A DNA stretch of 64,000 nucleotides from Pusillimonas sp044464525 (GCF_044464525.1 NZ_JBIQLE010000008.1:72514-136513), one strand, 5' to 3'. Counted from the first letter of the stretch, positions 43,601 through 51,498 are shown. The notes: generated by a model not told the origin, from the sequence alone. Program-made: numbers and translations.

Positions 43601-46600
43601 GGTGGCACTGCCAATGTGGGTAATGATGGCACTATCACCATGACCGACATCGGTGAAACGGGTGAAGACACCGTTCACGACGCCATCAAGTATGCGGCGC
43701 AGGGCTGGGACGTAAGCGCCAATGGCGAGACGGCCCAGAACGTGCGCCCCGGCGGCTCGGTGGACTTTGGCAATACCGACGGCAACATCGACATCGCCCG
43801 TGACGGCACCGACCTGGAATTCAACCTGTCCGACGATGTCGTGATCGGCAACAGCATCACGGTCGGCGACACGGTTGTCAACGACAACGGCTTGACTGTT
43901 GGCGATACGGTTGTCAACGGCGATCGTGTCGCGACAGCCAACCTTACGGCTACGGGCGAAACCCGGTTGGGCGACAACTTTGTGGTGGGCAACGACGGTA
44001 CGGCGACCTACAACGGTTCCGAAGTCGCCACGCAGGCGGACGGCCTAAGTTTTGCCGGTAACACGGGCGGCACCATCGCCAAGACTCTGGGCGACGACAC
44101 GCCGCTGACCATTTCCGGTGACCTGGCTGCTGATGCGGACGCATCCGGCGCCAACCTGCGCGTGGATAGTGTGGATGGCAAGTTGAATCTCGTCATGGCG
44201 CAAGACCTGACCGACCTTAACAGCATCACGATCAACGGTGGTCCGGTGATCAATGGTGATGGCATCGATATGAACAATAAACGCATCACCAACCTCGCCC
44301 CCGGCGTGGACGGCACCGATGCGGTGAACGTCGATCAGTTGGGCGAAATCGAGTCGATCGCTCAGCGCGGCTGGGACATCAGCACCAATGGCGACAATGC
44401 TGAGACGGTGGCTCCAGGAAATTCGGTCAACTTCACTGATGACGGGAATGTGCTGGTCAGCAACAGCGTGGATGCAGACGGCAACCATACGCTCAACGTT
44501 GAGCTGGCTGAGGATCTGACCGGATTGAATAGCGTCGGCCTGAACGGCATAGACGGTCAGGATGGTCTGACTATCCGTGGCGGCGACGGTGCTCCGGGTG
44601 TGGGCGGTGCGGACGGCATTACGCGCATCATCTACGAGGATGAGGGCGGCAATGTGCGTGAAGTTGCGACTATGGACGATGGCTTGAGCTTTGCCGGGAA
44701 TACTGGCGACGATATCGTTAAGAAGCTGGGCGAGACGCTGACCATTTCGGGTGCCCTTGACGAAGGTGACGATGCTACCGGCGCCAACCTGCGCGTGGAC
44801 AGTTTGGACGGCAAGTTGAATCTCGTCATGGCGCAAGACCTGACCGACCTTAACAGCATCACGATCAACGGTGGTCCGGTGATCAATGGTGATGGCATCG
44901 ATATGAACAATAAACGCATCACCAACCTCGCCCCCGGCGTGGACGGCACCGATGCGGTGAACGTCGATCAGTTGGGCGAAATCGAGTCGATCGCTCAGCG
45001 CGGCTGGGACATCAGCACCAATGGCGACAATGCTGAGACGGTGGCTCCAGGAAATTCGGTCAACTTCACTGATGACGGGAATGTGCTGGTCAGCAACAGC
45101 GTGGATGCAGACGGCAACCATACGCTCAATGTCGAGCTTGCTGACGACATCGAAATCGCAAACAGCATCACAGTTGGCAACTCGGTACTCGATACCGAGG
45201 GTCTAACCGTCACGGATGCCGACAATATTACCGAGGTGGGCGCGGGTACCATTTCGGTGACTGATGCAGGCGGCACAACATTAATCAAGGGCAACCAGAT
45301 TGAGGTCGGCGGCGATAATCCGGTCCGGATCAGCGGTGACACGGGCACGATCGACGGGCTGACCAACAAGACCATTGATTACGATGGGTTCGCAGACGGT
45401 TCGGGTCGTGCCGCAACGGAGGATCAGCTTGACCTGGTCAACCAGACCGCTAACGCCGGCTGGAACGTCTTCGACGCAGAGGGAAATGAAGCCAATATCG
45501 GGCCAAGCGGTCAGGTGACCTTCGTAGCTGGCAACGAAAATCTCTCTGTGAAACTGTCGGACGACACCGATGACGCGGGTGTAGTGGAAATCACTTTGGC
45601 TGACAACATCGAGCTGAGCGAAGACGGCAGCATAGCGATCGGTGACGTTACTGACGGCAGCACGCTGGATACCAATGGTCTGACGGTGGCCGATGGCGGC
45701 AACCAGACGGAGGTGGGCGCGGGCACGATCTCGGTGACTGATCCGGATGGCTCGACGACCATCGGTGGCAACCAGATAGCGATCGGCGGCAACAATCCGA
45801 TCGTCATCAGCGGCAATACCGGCATCATCAGCGGCTTGCAGAACCAGACTGTCCACTACGCAGGCTTCGGGGACGGTTCGGGCCGGGCTGCGACGGAAGA
45901 GCAGCTTAAGCCGATCACCGACTTCGTGTCGCTCAATGAGGACGGCACGTTCAGCTACAACGGCGGGCAGTATGCGTCATTGCAGGGCGCGCTCGACAGC
46001 ATGCACTGGAACGTCGAGGCGCCTGCGCCTGACAATGCAGGCGGGGACGCCGGTGGTTCGGGCGGTTCCGGTTCGGGTGGATCCGGCGGCAACAGCGGCT
46101 CTGGCGGCGATACCGGTTCGGGCGGCGGCACACCCATCCACAACAGCAACACGGTGGGCTTTGTCGAAGGCGACAACATCGTCATATCAAAGACCGACAG
46201 GGTCAATGATGCGGGCCAAACCGTTGGCGCGGATATCAAGGTGGCGGTGTCCCAAGACCTCAAGGTCAACTCCATCACCGCCGTGCAGGTCCAGGCCGAC
46301 GAAATCCAGATCAACAACGGCGGCCCCATCATCAACGAGAACGGCATCGATATGTCGGGCAAGCCCATTACCAATGTGGCGGCGGGCGTCAATGAAACCG
46401 ATGCGGTGAACGTGGGCCAGCTTCAGCAGGCCACCGGCAACTTGCAAGGACAGGTCAACAGTCTGCGCAATGACGTGCGACGCCTGGACAACAAGCTGAG
46501 CGCGGGTGTGGCTGCTGCGATGGCTACCGCAGCGTTGCCTCAAGCCTACTTGCCCGGCAAAAACATGATGGCCATGGCTGGAGGCACCTGGAACGGCGAG

Positions 46601-46723
46601 ACCGGTATGGCGATTGGCTTCTCGGGCATCACTGATAACGGCAAGTGGGTCTACAAGGTGTCGGGCAACGCGACGTCGCGGGGTGATTACGGCGGCGCCG
46701 TGGGCGTGGGCTTCCAGTGGTAG
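40601..46723 (+). CDS. YadA-type trimeric autotransporter adhesin (type Vc)
   Basis: 2040-residue surface adhesin that self-secretes as a trimer. It begins with an extended signal peptide (MNKAYKSIYNESTGTFVAVA, then a basic stretch and a hydrophobic core ending in GSAIAQ). The start follows CGGAGAAC; two adjacent ATGs exist. Head regions carry many degenerate YadA-like repeats of the AIGxxAxAxGxxSxA type (residues about 215-500 and 610-920). Neck and stalk modules of the form ...TDAVNVxQL recur. Two 211-residue stalk modules are nearly identical. A Gly/Ser linker occurs near residue 1815. The C-terminus is a YadA anchor (LSAGVAAAMATAALPQAYLP to VGVGFQW), ending in aromatic Trp as required for barrel insertion. 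Confidence 0.95.
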   Translation: MMNKAYKSIYNESTGTFVAVAENVKARGKRASSRVGTAGKLAAMIASSVLFVGSAIAQVLVEDGPGGNAITFTSPGGSIDFGSGGSISGLSSLAVTGGLSASQLTLGGTLFNARDIATTTALSATNANVNALQGQVADLGTSITTNSLTVAGDVLVASSSGVTVGAELNMGDNKITGLADGDIGAASTDAITGRQIHNLFIEEGAGGVRYFHANSKEPDSQASGQESIAIGPNTVAEGDSSFAAGDGAQALEDNSFAAGAGAIADGSSSIALGHRATVSKPADQSDPTAAIAIGQDSASSGVASTAIGRKATASGAGAIALGDGAMASGGNGIALGEGALAGAANNVSIGNAAGVGTGGVTAGDQVNNIAIGDRAGQYVIGQRNVAMGKQAGSSIEGNDNIAFGERAGSALSGDSNISIGIFANQSAGNVDRAIGIGQDSRAGTDGIAIGHLASAAGINGVALGLGANTGASGVAVGANASAISSFVALGAGSRAVASDVDETKLSAFTGREFVGGTAVSVGSSVAGSEFTRRIVNVEDGANETDAVNVRQLLTAIEDAEKFGGPIDYDELAEKVDGSFAEQIADAKSKYVSTNDGGVSKGNRNNDGALADYSIAIGPDATSTGTNSSAIGSEVDAAGASSVALGHDVKSWALNTTTIGNSRTEARDVSGVAIGTNVQSRGLNSIVIGRDSESDDQDGPVVHNSIVIGTESKSTAREGIVIGRESLVNAARGIAQGDKAEATAVDAMAFGTGSRAKAVNSQASGTGAIANAEGGIALGEGAKAGQDITLTGDANENSIAIGTGAFASKDSSIATGTGAQATADWAQASGYDAQATEVNAMALGHGARATEQDASAFGSDARASQARALAFGTGSRASGVDSSAFGSAARAEASNASAFGRGAVASNPDSVALGAGSFTGNSFPTIQGTVGGITYGSYAGSEPNSVVSVGRVGDERQISNLAAGRVTETSTDAINGSQLFATNTVLGNVANSLADGGNSVLGGTANVGNDGTITMTDIGETGEDTVHDAIKYAAQGWDVSANGETAQNVRPGGSVDFGNTDGNIDIARDGTDLEFNLSDDVVIGNSITVGDTVVNDNGLTVGDTVVNGDRVATANLTATGETRLGDNFVVGNDGTATYNGSEVATQADGLSFAGNTGGTIAKTLGDDTPLTISGDLAADADASGANLRVDSVDGKLNLVMAQDLTDLNSITINGGPVINGDGIDMNNKRITNLAPGVDGTDAVNVDQLGEIESIAQRGWDISTNGDNAETVAPGNSVNFTDDGNVLVSNSVDADGNHTLNVELAEDLTGLNSVGLNGIDGQDGLTIRGGDGAPGVGGADGITRIIYEDEGGNVREVATMDDGLSFAGNTGDDIVKKLGETLTISGALDEGDDATGANLRVDSLDGKLNLVMAQDLTDLNSITINGGPVINGDGIDMNNKRITNLAPGVDGTDAVNVDQLGEIESIAQRGWDISTNGDNAETVAPGNSVNFTDDGNVLVSNSVDADGNHTLNVELADDIEIANSITVGNSVLDTEGLTVTDADNITEVGAGTISVTDAGGTTLIKGNQIEVGGDNPVRISGDTGTIDGLTNKTIDYDGFADGSGRAATEDQLDLVNQTANAGWNVFDAEGNEANIGPSGQVTFVAGNENLSVKLSDDTDDAGVVEITLADNIELSEDGSIAIGDVTDGSTLDTNGLTVADGGNQTEVGAGTISVTDPDGSTTIGGNQIAIGGNNPIVISGNTGIISGLQNQTVHYAGFGDGSGRAATEEQLKPITDFVSLNEDGTFSYNGGQYASLQGALDSMHWNVEAPAPDNAGGDAGGSGGSGSGGSGGNSGSGGDTGSGGGTPIHNSNTVGFVEGDNIVISKTDRVNDAGQTVGADIKVAVSQDLKVNSITAVQVQADEIQINNGGPIINENGIDMSGKPITNVAAGVNETDAVNVGQLQQATGNLQGQVNSLRNDVRRLDNKLSAGVAAAMATAALPQAYLPGKNMMAMAGGTWNGETGMAIGFSGITDNGKWVYKVSGNATSRGDYGGAVGVGFQW
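44145..44496 (+). repeat. Near-identical stalk repeat in the YadA gene, copy 1
   Basis: 352 bp that recur at 44778-45129 (offset 633 bp, i.e. 211 codons). Three mismatches are visible in the first 32 bp and none over 44177-44496. It encodes the stalk block from GANLRVDS to ADGNHTL. Confidence 0.9.
44778..45129 (+). repeat. Near-identical stalk repeat in the YadA gene, copy 2
   Basis: Second copy of 44145-44496. The DNA between the two copies (44497-44777) encodes a Gly/Asp-rich insert (GLNGIDGQDGLTIRGGDG) not repeated after the second copy. The identity suggests a recent duplication or gene conversion and a site for length change of the stalk. Confidence 0.9.
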
Positions 46724-46736
46724 TGATTTGAACCAC

Positions 46737-46767
46737 GGGTGCATCGGCCATACGCGCCGATGCACCC
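46737..46767 (+). promoter_or_regulatory. Strong hairpin between yadA-like gene and the OmpA-like gene
   Basis: GGGTGCATCGG pairs perfectly with CCGATGCACCC around CCATACGCG, starting 14 bp after the YadA stop. CGCATATCTTC follows instead of a T-run, so it is more likely an mRNA-stabilising or attenuating structure inside an operon than a full terminator. Confidence 0.55.
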
Positions 46768-46793
46768 CGCATATCTTCTAGGAAATTTTCATC

Positions 46794-47549
46794 ATGAATA
46801 AAAAACTGATTAGCCTTGTGCTGGTTTCAGGCTTGGCAATGGCGGGCTGCGGTACCTTGAGCCAGGTCGATCAACAGGGGCGGACGGACAATCCCGTCTT
46901 TCCTGAGTTGGATGACGCGACGTTCAAAACCGGCTCTTATCCCAATCTCGACAACTTGCGTCAGGTGCAAGATGGCGCAACACGGGACCAGTTGTACGAC
47001 CTGCTCGGGCGTCCGCATTTTTCGGAAGGGTTCAAGGTTCGTGAGTGGGACTATCTTTTTCACTTCAATACTGCCGAGGGCCTGAAAACGTGCCAGTTCA
47101 AGGTGTTGTTCGATAAAGACCTGATTGCGCGCAGCTTTCACTGGGCGCCTGAAGCATGTGCATCCATCCTGGACCAGGCGCCGGCGAAACCGTTTTCGCT
47201 TTCGGGGGATGTGGGTTTTGCTTTTGGCAGTGCCGTCTTGACGGCGGCCGGTTTGAGCGAAGTGCGTCACATTGCCGACCAGTTGAAACAGCATGATCAG
47301 GCGCAGCGCATTACGGTGTCGGGCCATACCGACCGAATTGGCGATGCGGCGCTGAACCAGCGTCTATCACTGCAGCGGGCTGAGTCCGTCCGCAGCGCCT
47401 TGGCTGCAGAAGGCATACCGGCTGCGAGCATTCAGGCACAAGGCTTTGGAAAAGATCGGCCCGTTGTGCAGTGCGACCAGCAAGACCGGAGCGAGCTGAT
47501 CGCCTGCTTGGCGCCGAACCGGCGTGTCGACATCGAGATCCAAGGTTAG
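46794..47549 (+). CDS. Lipoprotein with BamE/SmpA-like and OmpA C-terminal domains
   Basis: 251 residues with a lipobox (LAMAGCG). Residues about 40-115 resemble the SmpA/OmlA (BamE) fold (LRQVQDGATRDQLYDLLGRP, then REWDYLFHF). Residues about 140-250 are an OmpA-like peptidoglycan-binding domain (ITVSGHTDRIGDAALNQRLS, ending RRVDIEI). It would tether the outer membrane to peptidoglycan. Genes of this kind are known beside trimeric autotransporters in other betaproteobacteria as far as I recall. A role in YadA assembly or anchoring is inferred from position, 70 bp downstream on the same strand. RBS is TAGGAAATTTTC, before ATG 46794. Confidence 0.85.
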   Translation: MNKKLISLVLVSGLAMAGCGTLSQVDQQGRTDNPVFPELDDATFKTGSYPNLDNLRQVQDGATRDQLYDLLGRPHFSEGFKVREWDYLFHFNTAEGLKTCQFKVLFDKDLIARSFHWAPEACASILDQAPAKPFSLSGDVGFAFGSAVLTAAGLSEVRHIADQLKQHDQAQRITVSGHTDRIGDAALNQRLSLQRAESVRSALAAEGIPAASIQAQGFGKDRPVVQCDQQDRSELIACLAPNRRVDIEIQG

Positions 47550-47615
47550 CCACAGGCGTAGTTTTGAAAAACCGGCTGCCGGAAAGGCATGGGCGGCCGA
47601 TGCTTCTAAGAGAAT

Positions 47616-48164
47616 ATGAAAGCTTTATTTAAGTTAAGCGCGCTTGTGTTGGCTGTGGCGCTTGGGGGTTGCCAACACACCGCTTCCAATCGCTTGCCTC
47701 CGGCGCCGGTTGACCCCAAGCCCCCTACGATCCAGCATCAAGGTGCGTCGGCAACACCGGCTGCCGCTGTGCAGGCACAGGCCAGGCAGCAGGCGGCGAC
47801 TGTTATCACCTTGCACTTGGCGCAAGAAAAGGCGGAAGCGCCGCTTCTAGAAGTAGATGTCGGCGGAGCCTCGCTTTATGCCTTGCCGCGGCCCATATTG
47901 ACCCAGGCCGACATTGGACGCGTTTCGCCCGTCGTAACTCAGGGCGAGGGAGACTTCATCCTGCTGGAAATGAACCAGCACGGCATTCCCAAGCTGCATC
48001 GTATCACCGAGCAGGCGCAAGGACACTATCTGTTGCTTAGCGTGCAAGGCCAGTTGGTCAGTGTTGCCCGGATCGGCCAGACCATCAAAGATGGACGCTT
48101 GCTGGTCGGCACGCAGAATCCCCAGCATAGCCAGGCGATAATCAAAATGATGCGGGGCGGCTAG
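47616..48164 (+). CDS. Lipoprotein with a SecD-P1-head-like domain
   Basis: 182 residues with a lipobox (VALGGCQ) and a Pro/Ala/Gln linker to about residue 60. The C-terminal 100 residues have the order seen in the head of the first periplasmic domain of SecD: LTQADIGRVSPV, GDFILLEMNQHGIPKLHRIT, YLLLSVQGQLVSVARIGQTI, DGRLLVGT. This similarity is by eye and moderately convincing. A periplasmic folding or export-support role for the adhesin upstream is a guess. The next gene starts 3 bp after the stop. Confidence 0.65.
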   Translation: MKALFKLSALVLAVALGGCQHTASNRLPPAPVDPKPPTIQHQGASATPAAAVQAQARQQAATVITLHLAQEKAEAPLLEVDVGGASLYALPRPILTQADIGRVSPVVTQGEGDFILLEMNQHGIPKLHRITEQAQGHYLLLSVQGQLVSVARIGQTIKDGRLLVGTQNPQHSQAIIKMMRGG

Positions 48165-48167
48165 TCT

Positions 48168-48599
48168 GTGTACGATTTTGACGTTGTTTTTCTGTTGCTC
48201 AGTTCGCCTCGCTCGGCGCACTTTGACGATGTCCTGAGGCTGCACGATGCGGCCGCGAGCTTGGGGTTCCATACAGTCATAGCGACTAGTCCGGCGGAAG
48301 TCTCGGCCACTGCCAAGCGCTTTCGCATTATCGTGATCGACGGTGACCAGAACAGTGACTTTGACGTGCATGCCCTGGCATGGGGCATGCTTGGCTTGGA
48401 CAACACCGCCCTGGTTTTTCTGGCGGACGTCACTTCGGTTGCCCGCGAGCGCGGCCTTGCGACGAGGGCGGACGTCTGTCTTCCCAGGATGGTCGACGTC
48501 GAGACGTTCTGCGGCACTTTGCTTGGGCTGGCCAACAATCCTGTGCGTCCTGTCGCTGTCGATGACAGCTGCACAGCGCATAGTGCATGGTATGGGTGA
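48168..48599 (+). CDS. Stand-alone receiver-like protein
   Basis: 143 residues starting at GTG 48168, right after the preceding stop. Pattern and length resemble a single response-regulator receiver domain: strand YDFDVVFLLLSS, RFRIIVIDGDQNS at the phosphorylation position (Asp present), NTALVFLAD for strand 4, and ADVCLPRMVDVETF at the end, where the normal Lys-Pro is Leu-Pro. There is no output domain. The IVID block resembles that of the regulator at 39715 (LIVIDN), so it may be a detached relative. It is probably the last gene of the YadA operon. Function is unknown. Confidence 0.55.
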   Translation: MYDFDVVFLLLSSPRSAHFDDVLRLHDAAASLGFHTVIATSPAEVSATAKRFRIIVIDGDQNSDFDVHALAWGMLGLDNTALVFLADVTSVARERGLATRADVCLPRMVDVETFCGTLLGLANNPVRPVAVDDSCTAHSAWYG

Positions 48600-48632
48600 T
48601 AATAGTTCCTGTCGTCAAGTACAGGAGTCATT

Positions 48633-49613
48633 ATGAAAGCGGTGGAAATTACCAAGGCGGGCGGCCCCGATGTGCTGGTGCCGGTCGAGCGTCCCATGCC
48701 CGAGCCGGGAACCGGCGAAGTGCTTATCAAGGTTTCCGCCGCCGGGGTCAATCGGCCCGATGTCTTGCAGCGCAGCGGCGTGTATCCACCGCCTCCGGGC
48801 GCCTCCGACCTGCCCGGCCTGGAAGTGGCCGGCGAAATCGTCTCGGGCGATGCCGCGGCGGGCGGTTTTTCTGTTGGAGACAAGGTGTGCGCGCTGATCG
48901 CGGGCGGCGGCTATGCCGAGTACGTCGTGGCGCCCGCCGCGCAATGTTTAAGCATTCCCAAGGGCCTGAGCGAGATCGAGGCGGCCGGCTTGCCGGAAAC
49001 TTATTTCACGGTGTGGAGCAATGTGTTCGACCGGGGCCGGTTGGCCCAGGGTGAATCGTTGCTGGTGCATGGCGGGGCGAGCGGCATCGGCACGACAGCC
49101 ATCCAGTTGGCCACAGCCATGGGCAACACGGTGTACGCCACCGCCGGCAGCGACGAGCGCGCCCGCGCTGTCGAAAAACTGGGCGCGGCGCTGGGCATCA
49201 ACTACCGCAGCCAGGATTTCGTCGAGGAAATCCGCCGCGTTACCGACCAGAAGGGCGTCAACGTCATTCTGGACATGGTGGCGGGCGATTACATCAATCG
49301 CGACATCAAGTGCCTGGCCGATGACGGCCGCATCGTCATCATCGCGGTGCTGGGTGGAACCAAGGCCACCATCGACTGCGGCCAGGTATTGCGCCGGCGC
49401 CTGACGATCACAGGCTCTACGCTGCGGCCGCGTCCGGTCGAGTTCAAGGCCGACATTGCTCAATCGTTGCAGCGTCATGTGTGGCCGCTGCTGGAGTCGG
49501 GCCGGGTCAAGCCTATTGTGCACAAGACGTTTCCGCTTGAGCGGGCATGCGACGCGCACGCCATGATGGAGGCGGGCGAGCAGATCGGTAAATTGATTCT
49601 TACCGTGAACTGA
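48633..49613 (+). CDS. NAD(P)H:quinone oxidoreductase (zinc-free MDR family)
   Basis: 326 residues, PIG3/quinone-oxidoreductase type. It reduces quinones with NAD(P)H in the cytosol. Recognisable blocks are MKAVEITKAGGPDVL at the start, AAGVNRPDVLQRSGVYPPPP, LPGLEVAGEI, and the nucleotide-binding LLVHGGASGIGTTAIQLA near residues 140-157. ATG 48633 follows ACAGGAGTCATT. In relatives such as Bordetella this gene follows pnp and precedes tpiA, as I recall, so it marks the return to the conserved backbone. Confidence 0.9.
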   Translation: MKAVEITKAGGPDVLVPVERPMPEPGTGEVLIKVSAAGVNRPDVLQRSGVYPPPPGASDLPGLEVAGEIVSGDAAAGGFSVGDKVCALIAGGGYAEYVVAPAAQCLSIPKGLSEIEAAGLPETYFTVWSNVFDRGRLAQGESLLVHGGASGIGTTAIQLATAMGNTVYATAGSDERARAVEKLGAALGINYRSQDFVEEIRRVTDQKGVNVILDMVAGDYINRDIKCLADDGRIVIIAVLGGTKATIDCGQVLRRRLTITGSTLRPRPVEFKADIAQSLQRHVWPLLESGRVKPIVHKTFPLERACDAHAMMEAGEQIGKLILTVN

Positions 49614-49698
49614 TGTGGGCGGCGGGCAAGCGCCCGCCGCGGCCCTGCCGTGCCATGTTGTTTTGGCAATGTGCGGGCATTAATTTGCGCGGCTTCGT

Positions 49699-49728
49699 TT
49701 GGCTGCAAGGCCCTAATCGGGCTATAAT
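49699..49728 (+). promoter_or_regulatory. Sigma-70-type promoter for tpiA-secG
   Basis: TTGGCT (49699-49704), an 18-bp spacer and a perfect TATAAT (49723-49728). It lies in the 299-bp gap between the quinone reductase gene and tpiA, about 185 bp before the tpiA start. No terminator was identified in that gap. Confidence 0.6.
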
Positions 49729-49912
49729 GCCCGGTTAACTCGATATTCGTATTTTTGCCCCTTGCAAGTGCTACAGGCCATCAGCGGCTGAGTTTTCCTG
49801 GTTTTTGCCGCGCACCGTACAAGCCGTAACCCAGGCTTGCGCAGGCCTTGGCTTCTTGCCGGCGGCGCTAGTGTGCGCCTGCTGTCTGGGCGCATGCCGT
49901 TTTTGGAACTCA

Positions 49913-50665
49913 ATGAACACTGCTTCTTTTCGCAAGCGCCTCGTCATGGGCAATTGGAAGATGAATGGCGGCCTGGAGGCCAATGCCAAGCTTCTGGCCG
50001 ACTTGCATGCGGGCGCCGGCATTTTGGCTGATTATTGCACGGTCGCCGTGTGCGCGCCGTTCCCCTATTTGGCGCAAGCTCGTTCTCAGCTCGAGAACAG
50101 CGTCATTTCCTGGGGTGCGCAAGATGTCAGCGCGCACGACAGCGGCGCCTATACGGGTGAAGTATCCGCCGCCATGCTTAACGATTTTGGCTGCACGTGG
50201 GCGCTGGTGGGCCATTCCGAAAGGCGCGCCATGCATGGCGAAAGCGACGAGCTTGTCGCCGCCAAGGCCAAGGCCGCCCTGGCCGCAGGCTTGACGCCCG
50301 TGGCGTGCGTGGGCGAGACATTGGCCGAGCAAGAGGCAGGGCACACGCTAGACGTCATACAGCGGCAGCTTGCGCCGGTGCTGGCACTGGGGGCAGAGGC
50401 GGTATCCGGCCTGGTGGTGGCCTACGAGCCCGTGTGGGCCATCGGTACGGGCTTAACCGCAACGCCCGCGCAAGCCCAGGAAGTGCACGCCGCCATTCGC
50501 GCAGCGCTTGGCACGGTGGGTGCTCAACAGGTGCGCGTGCTGTACGGCGGAAGCGTCAAGGCCGACAACGCCGCCAGCCTGTTTGCCATGCCGGATATCG
50601 ACGGCGCGCTGGTAGGCGGCGCCTCATTAGTGGCGGACGAATTTTTACGCATTGCAGCCGCATAG
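49913..50665 (+). CDS. tpiA: Triosephosphate isomerase
   Basis: Interconverts dihydroxyacetone phosphate and glyceraldehyde 3-phosphate in glycolysis. ATG 49913 gives 250 residues starting MNTASFRKRLVMGNWKMNG; the frame is open back to 49805, but that part is not TIM-like. Active-site features are the Lys in GNWKMNG (about residue 16), His in GHSERR (about 99), Glu in AYEPVWAIGTG (about 170) and the phosphate-binding YGGSVK. secG follows 17 bp downstream, the standard order. Confidence 0.97.
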   Translation: MNTASFRKRLVMGNWKMNGGLEANAKLLADLHAGAGILADYCTVAVCAPFPYLAQARSQLENSVISWGAQDVSAHDSGAYTGEVSAAMLNDFGCTWALVGHSERRAMHGESDELVAAKAKAALAAGLTPVACVGETLAEQEAGHTLDVIQRQLAPVLALGAEAVSGLVVAYEPVWAIGTGLTATPAQAQEVHAAIRAALGTVGAQQVRVLYGGSVKADNAASLFAMPDIDGALVGGASLVADEFLRIAAA

Positions 50666-50682
50666 GCTTCGGAGTCTTTTAA

Positions 50683-51192
50683 ATGAATTGGTTGTCACCT
50701 TTACTTCTGGCGATTCAGGTCACCACATCGCTTAGCATCATCGTGCTCGTTCTATTGCAGCAGGGCAAGGGTTCTGAAATGGGCTCGGCTTTCGGCAGCG
50801 GCTCGGCCGGCAGCCTGTTCGGCGCTTCGGGCGCGGCCAACTTCTTGTCGCGTCTTACCAAGTGGGCGGCCGTACTGTTTTTTCTTTCGACCATCGGGTT
50901 GGCTTATACCGCGCATCGTACGGGCGACTCCATTCTTGACGGCGGATTGATGCAAGATTATCAGGCGCCGGCCCCCGCCGCCTCAGGCAGCGCCGTGCCC
51001 AACGTGCCTGGCGAAGCGTCCGGCAACGCGCCTCAAGCTCCCGCCGGCAACGTGCCTGGCGATGCGGCAGTGCCTTCCGCCCCGACAGAAGTGCCGCAAG
51101 CGCCCGAGGCAGAATCAGGTTCTTCCCAAGTGCCCCAGGCGCCCCAGGGCTCGGGCCAGTCAGAGTCTTCCGAAGTTCCCGCGTCGCAGTAA
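50683..51192 (+). CDS. secG: Protein-export membrane protein SecG
   Basis: Subunit of the SecYEG translocon. Two membrane segments (LLAIQVTTSLSIIVLVLLQQ and WAAVLFFLSTIGLAYTA) flank the conserved QQGKGSEMGSAFGSGSAGSL loop. The 169-residue length is long for SecG because of a C-terminal extension of about 75 residues rich in Pro, Ala, Gln, Ser and Val, common in betaproteobacteria. The stop codon lies in a short degenerate repeat of CAGTAA-containing units described separately. Confidence 0.95.
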   Translation: MNWLSPLLLAIQVTTSLSIIVLVLLQQGKGSEMGSAFGSGSAGSLFGASGAANFLSRLTKWAAVLFFLSTIGLAYTAHRTGDSILDGGLMQDYQAPAPAASGSAVPNVPGEASGNAPQAPAGNVPGDAAVPSAPTEVPQAPEAESGSSQVPQAPQGSGQSESSEVPASQ

Positions 51193-51249
51193 GTTACTGT
51201 GCCGCAGTAAATGCTCGCGTCGCAATAAGTCTCCGCGTCGCGGTAGCAA
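51170..51249 (+). repeat. Degenerate repeat of the secG 3' end
   Basis: Units resembling GCGTCGCAGTAA occur at 51181-51192 (the secG stop), with variants GTGCCGCAGTAA, GCGTCGCAATAA and GCGTCGCGGTAG after it, all in the secG frame. Each unit ends in a stop codon in frame. It looks like a duplicated and diverged gene end. Confidence 0.6.
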
Positions 51250-51374
51250 GCTTCCTGTGCGGGCCGACAGCCGGCGGCTTGCACAGAAAAACGGCTTTTC
51301 GCCGCGCATGGTTTTGGTTTGAAACCCAAGCACGCGCCGATTAAAAATGTGCTAATATTACGTTCTTTACATTT

Positions 51375-51459
51375 GCCGACGTGGTGGAATTGGTAGACAC
51401 GCTATCTTGAGGGGGTAGTGGCGAGAGCTGTGCGAGTTCGAGTCTCGCCGTCGGCACCA
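51375..51459 (+). tRNA. tRNA-Leu (anticodon GAG)
   Basis: The acceptor arm GCCGACG/CGTCGGC closes, with A discriminator and encoded CCA (51457-51459). The D arm has GGAATTGGTAGACACG. The anticodon arm CTATC-TTGAGGG-GGTAG presents GAG. A long variable arm and T arm GAGTTCGAGTCTC are present; 85 nt in total. Confidence 0.95.
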
Positions 51460-51498
51460 AAATAAAAGCAGCTGCTTTCAACAGCCGCTGCCGCAGTA

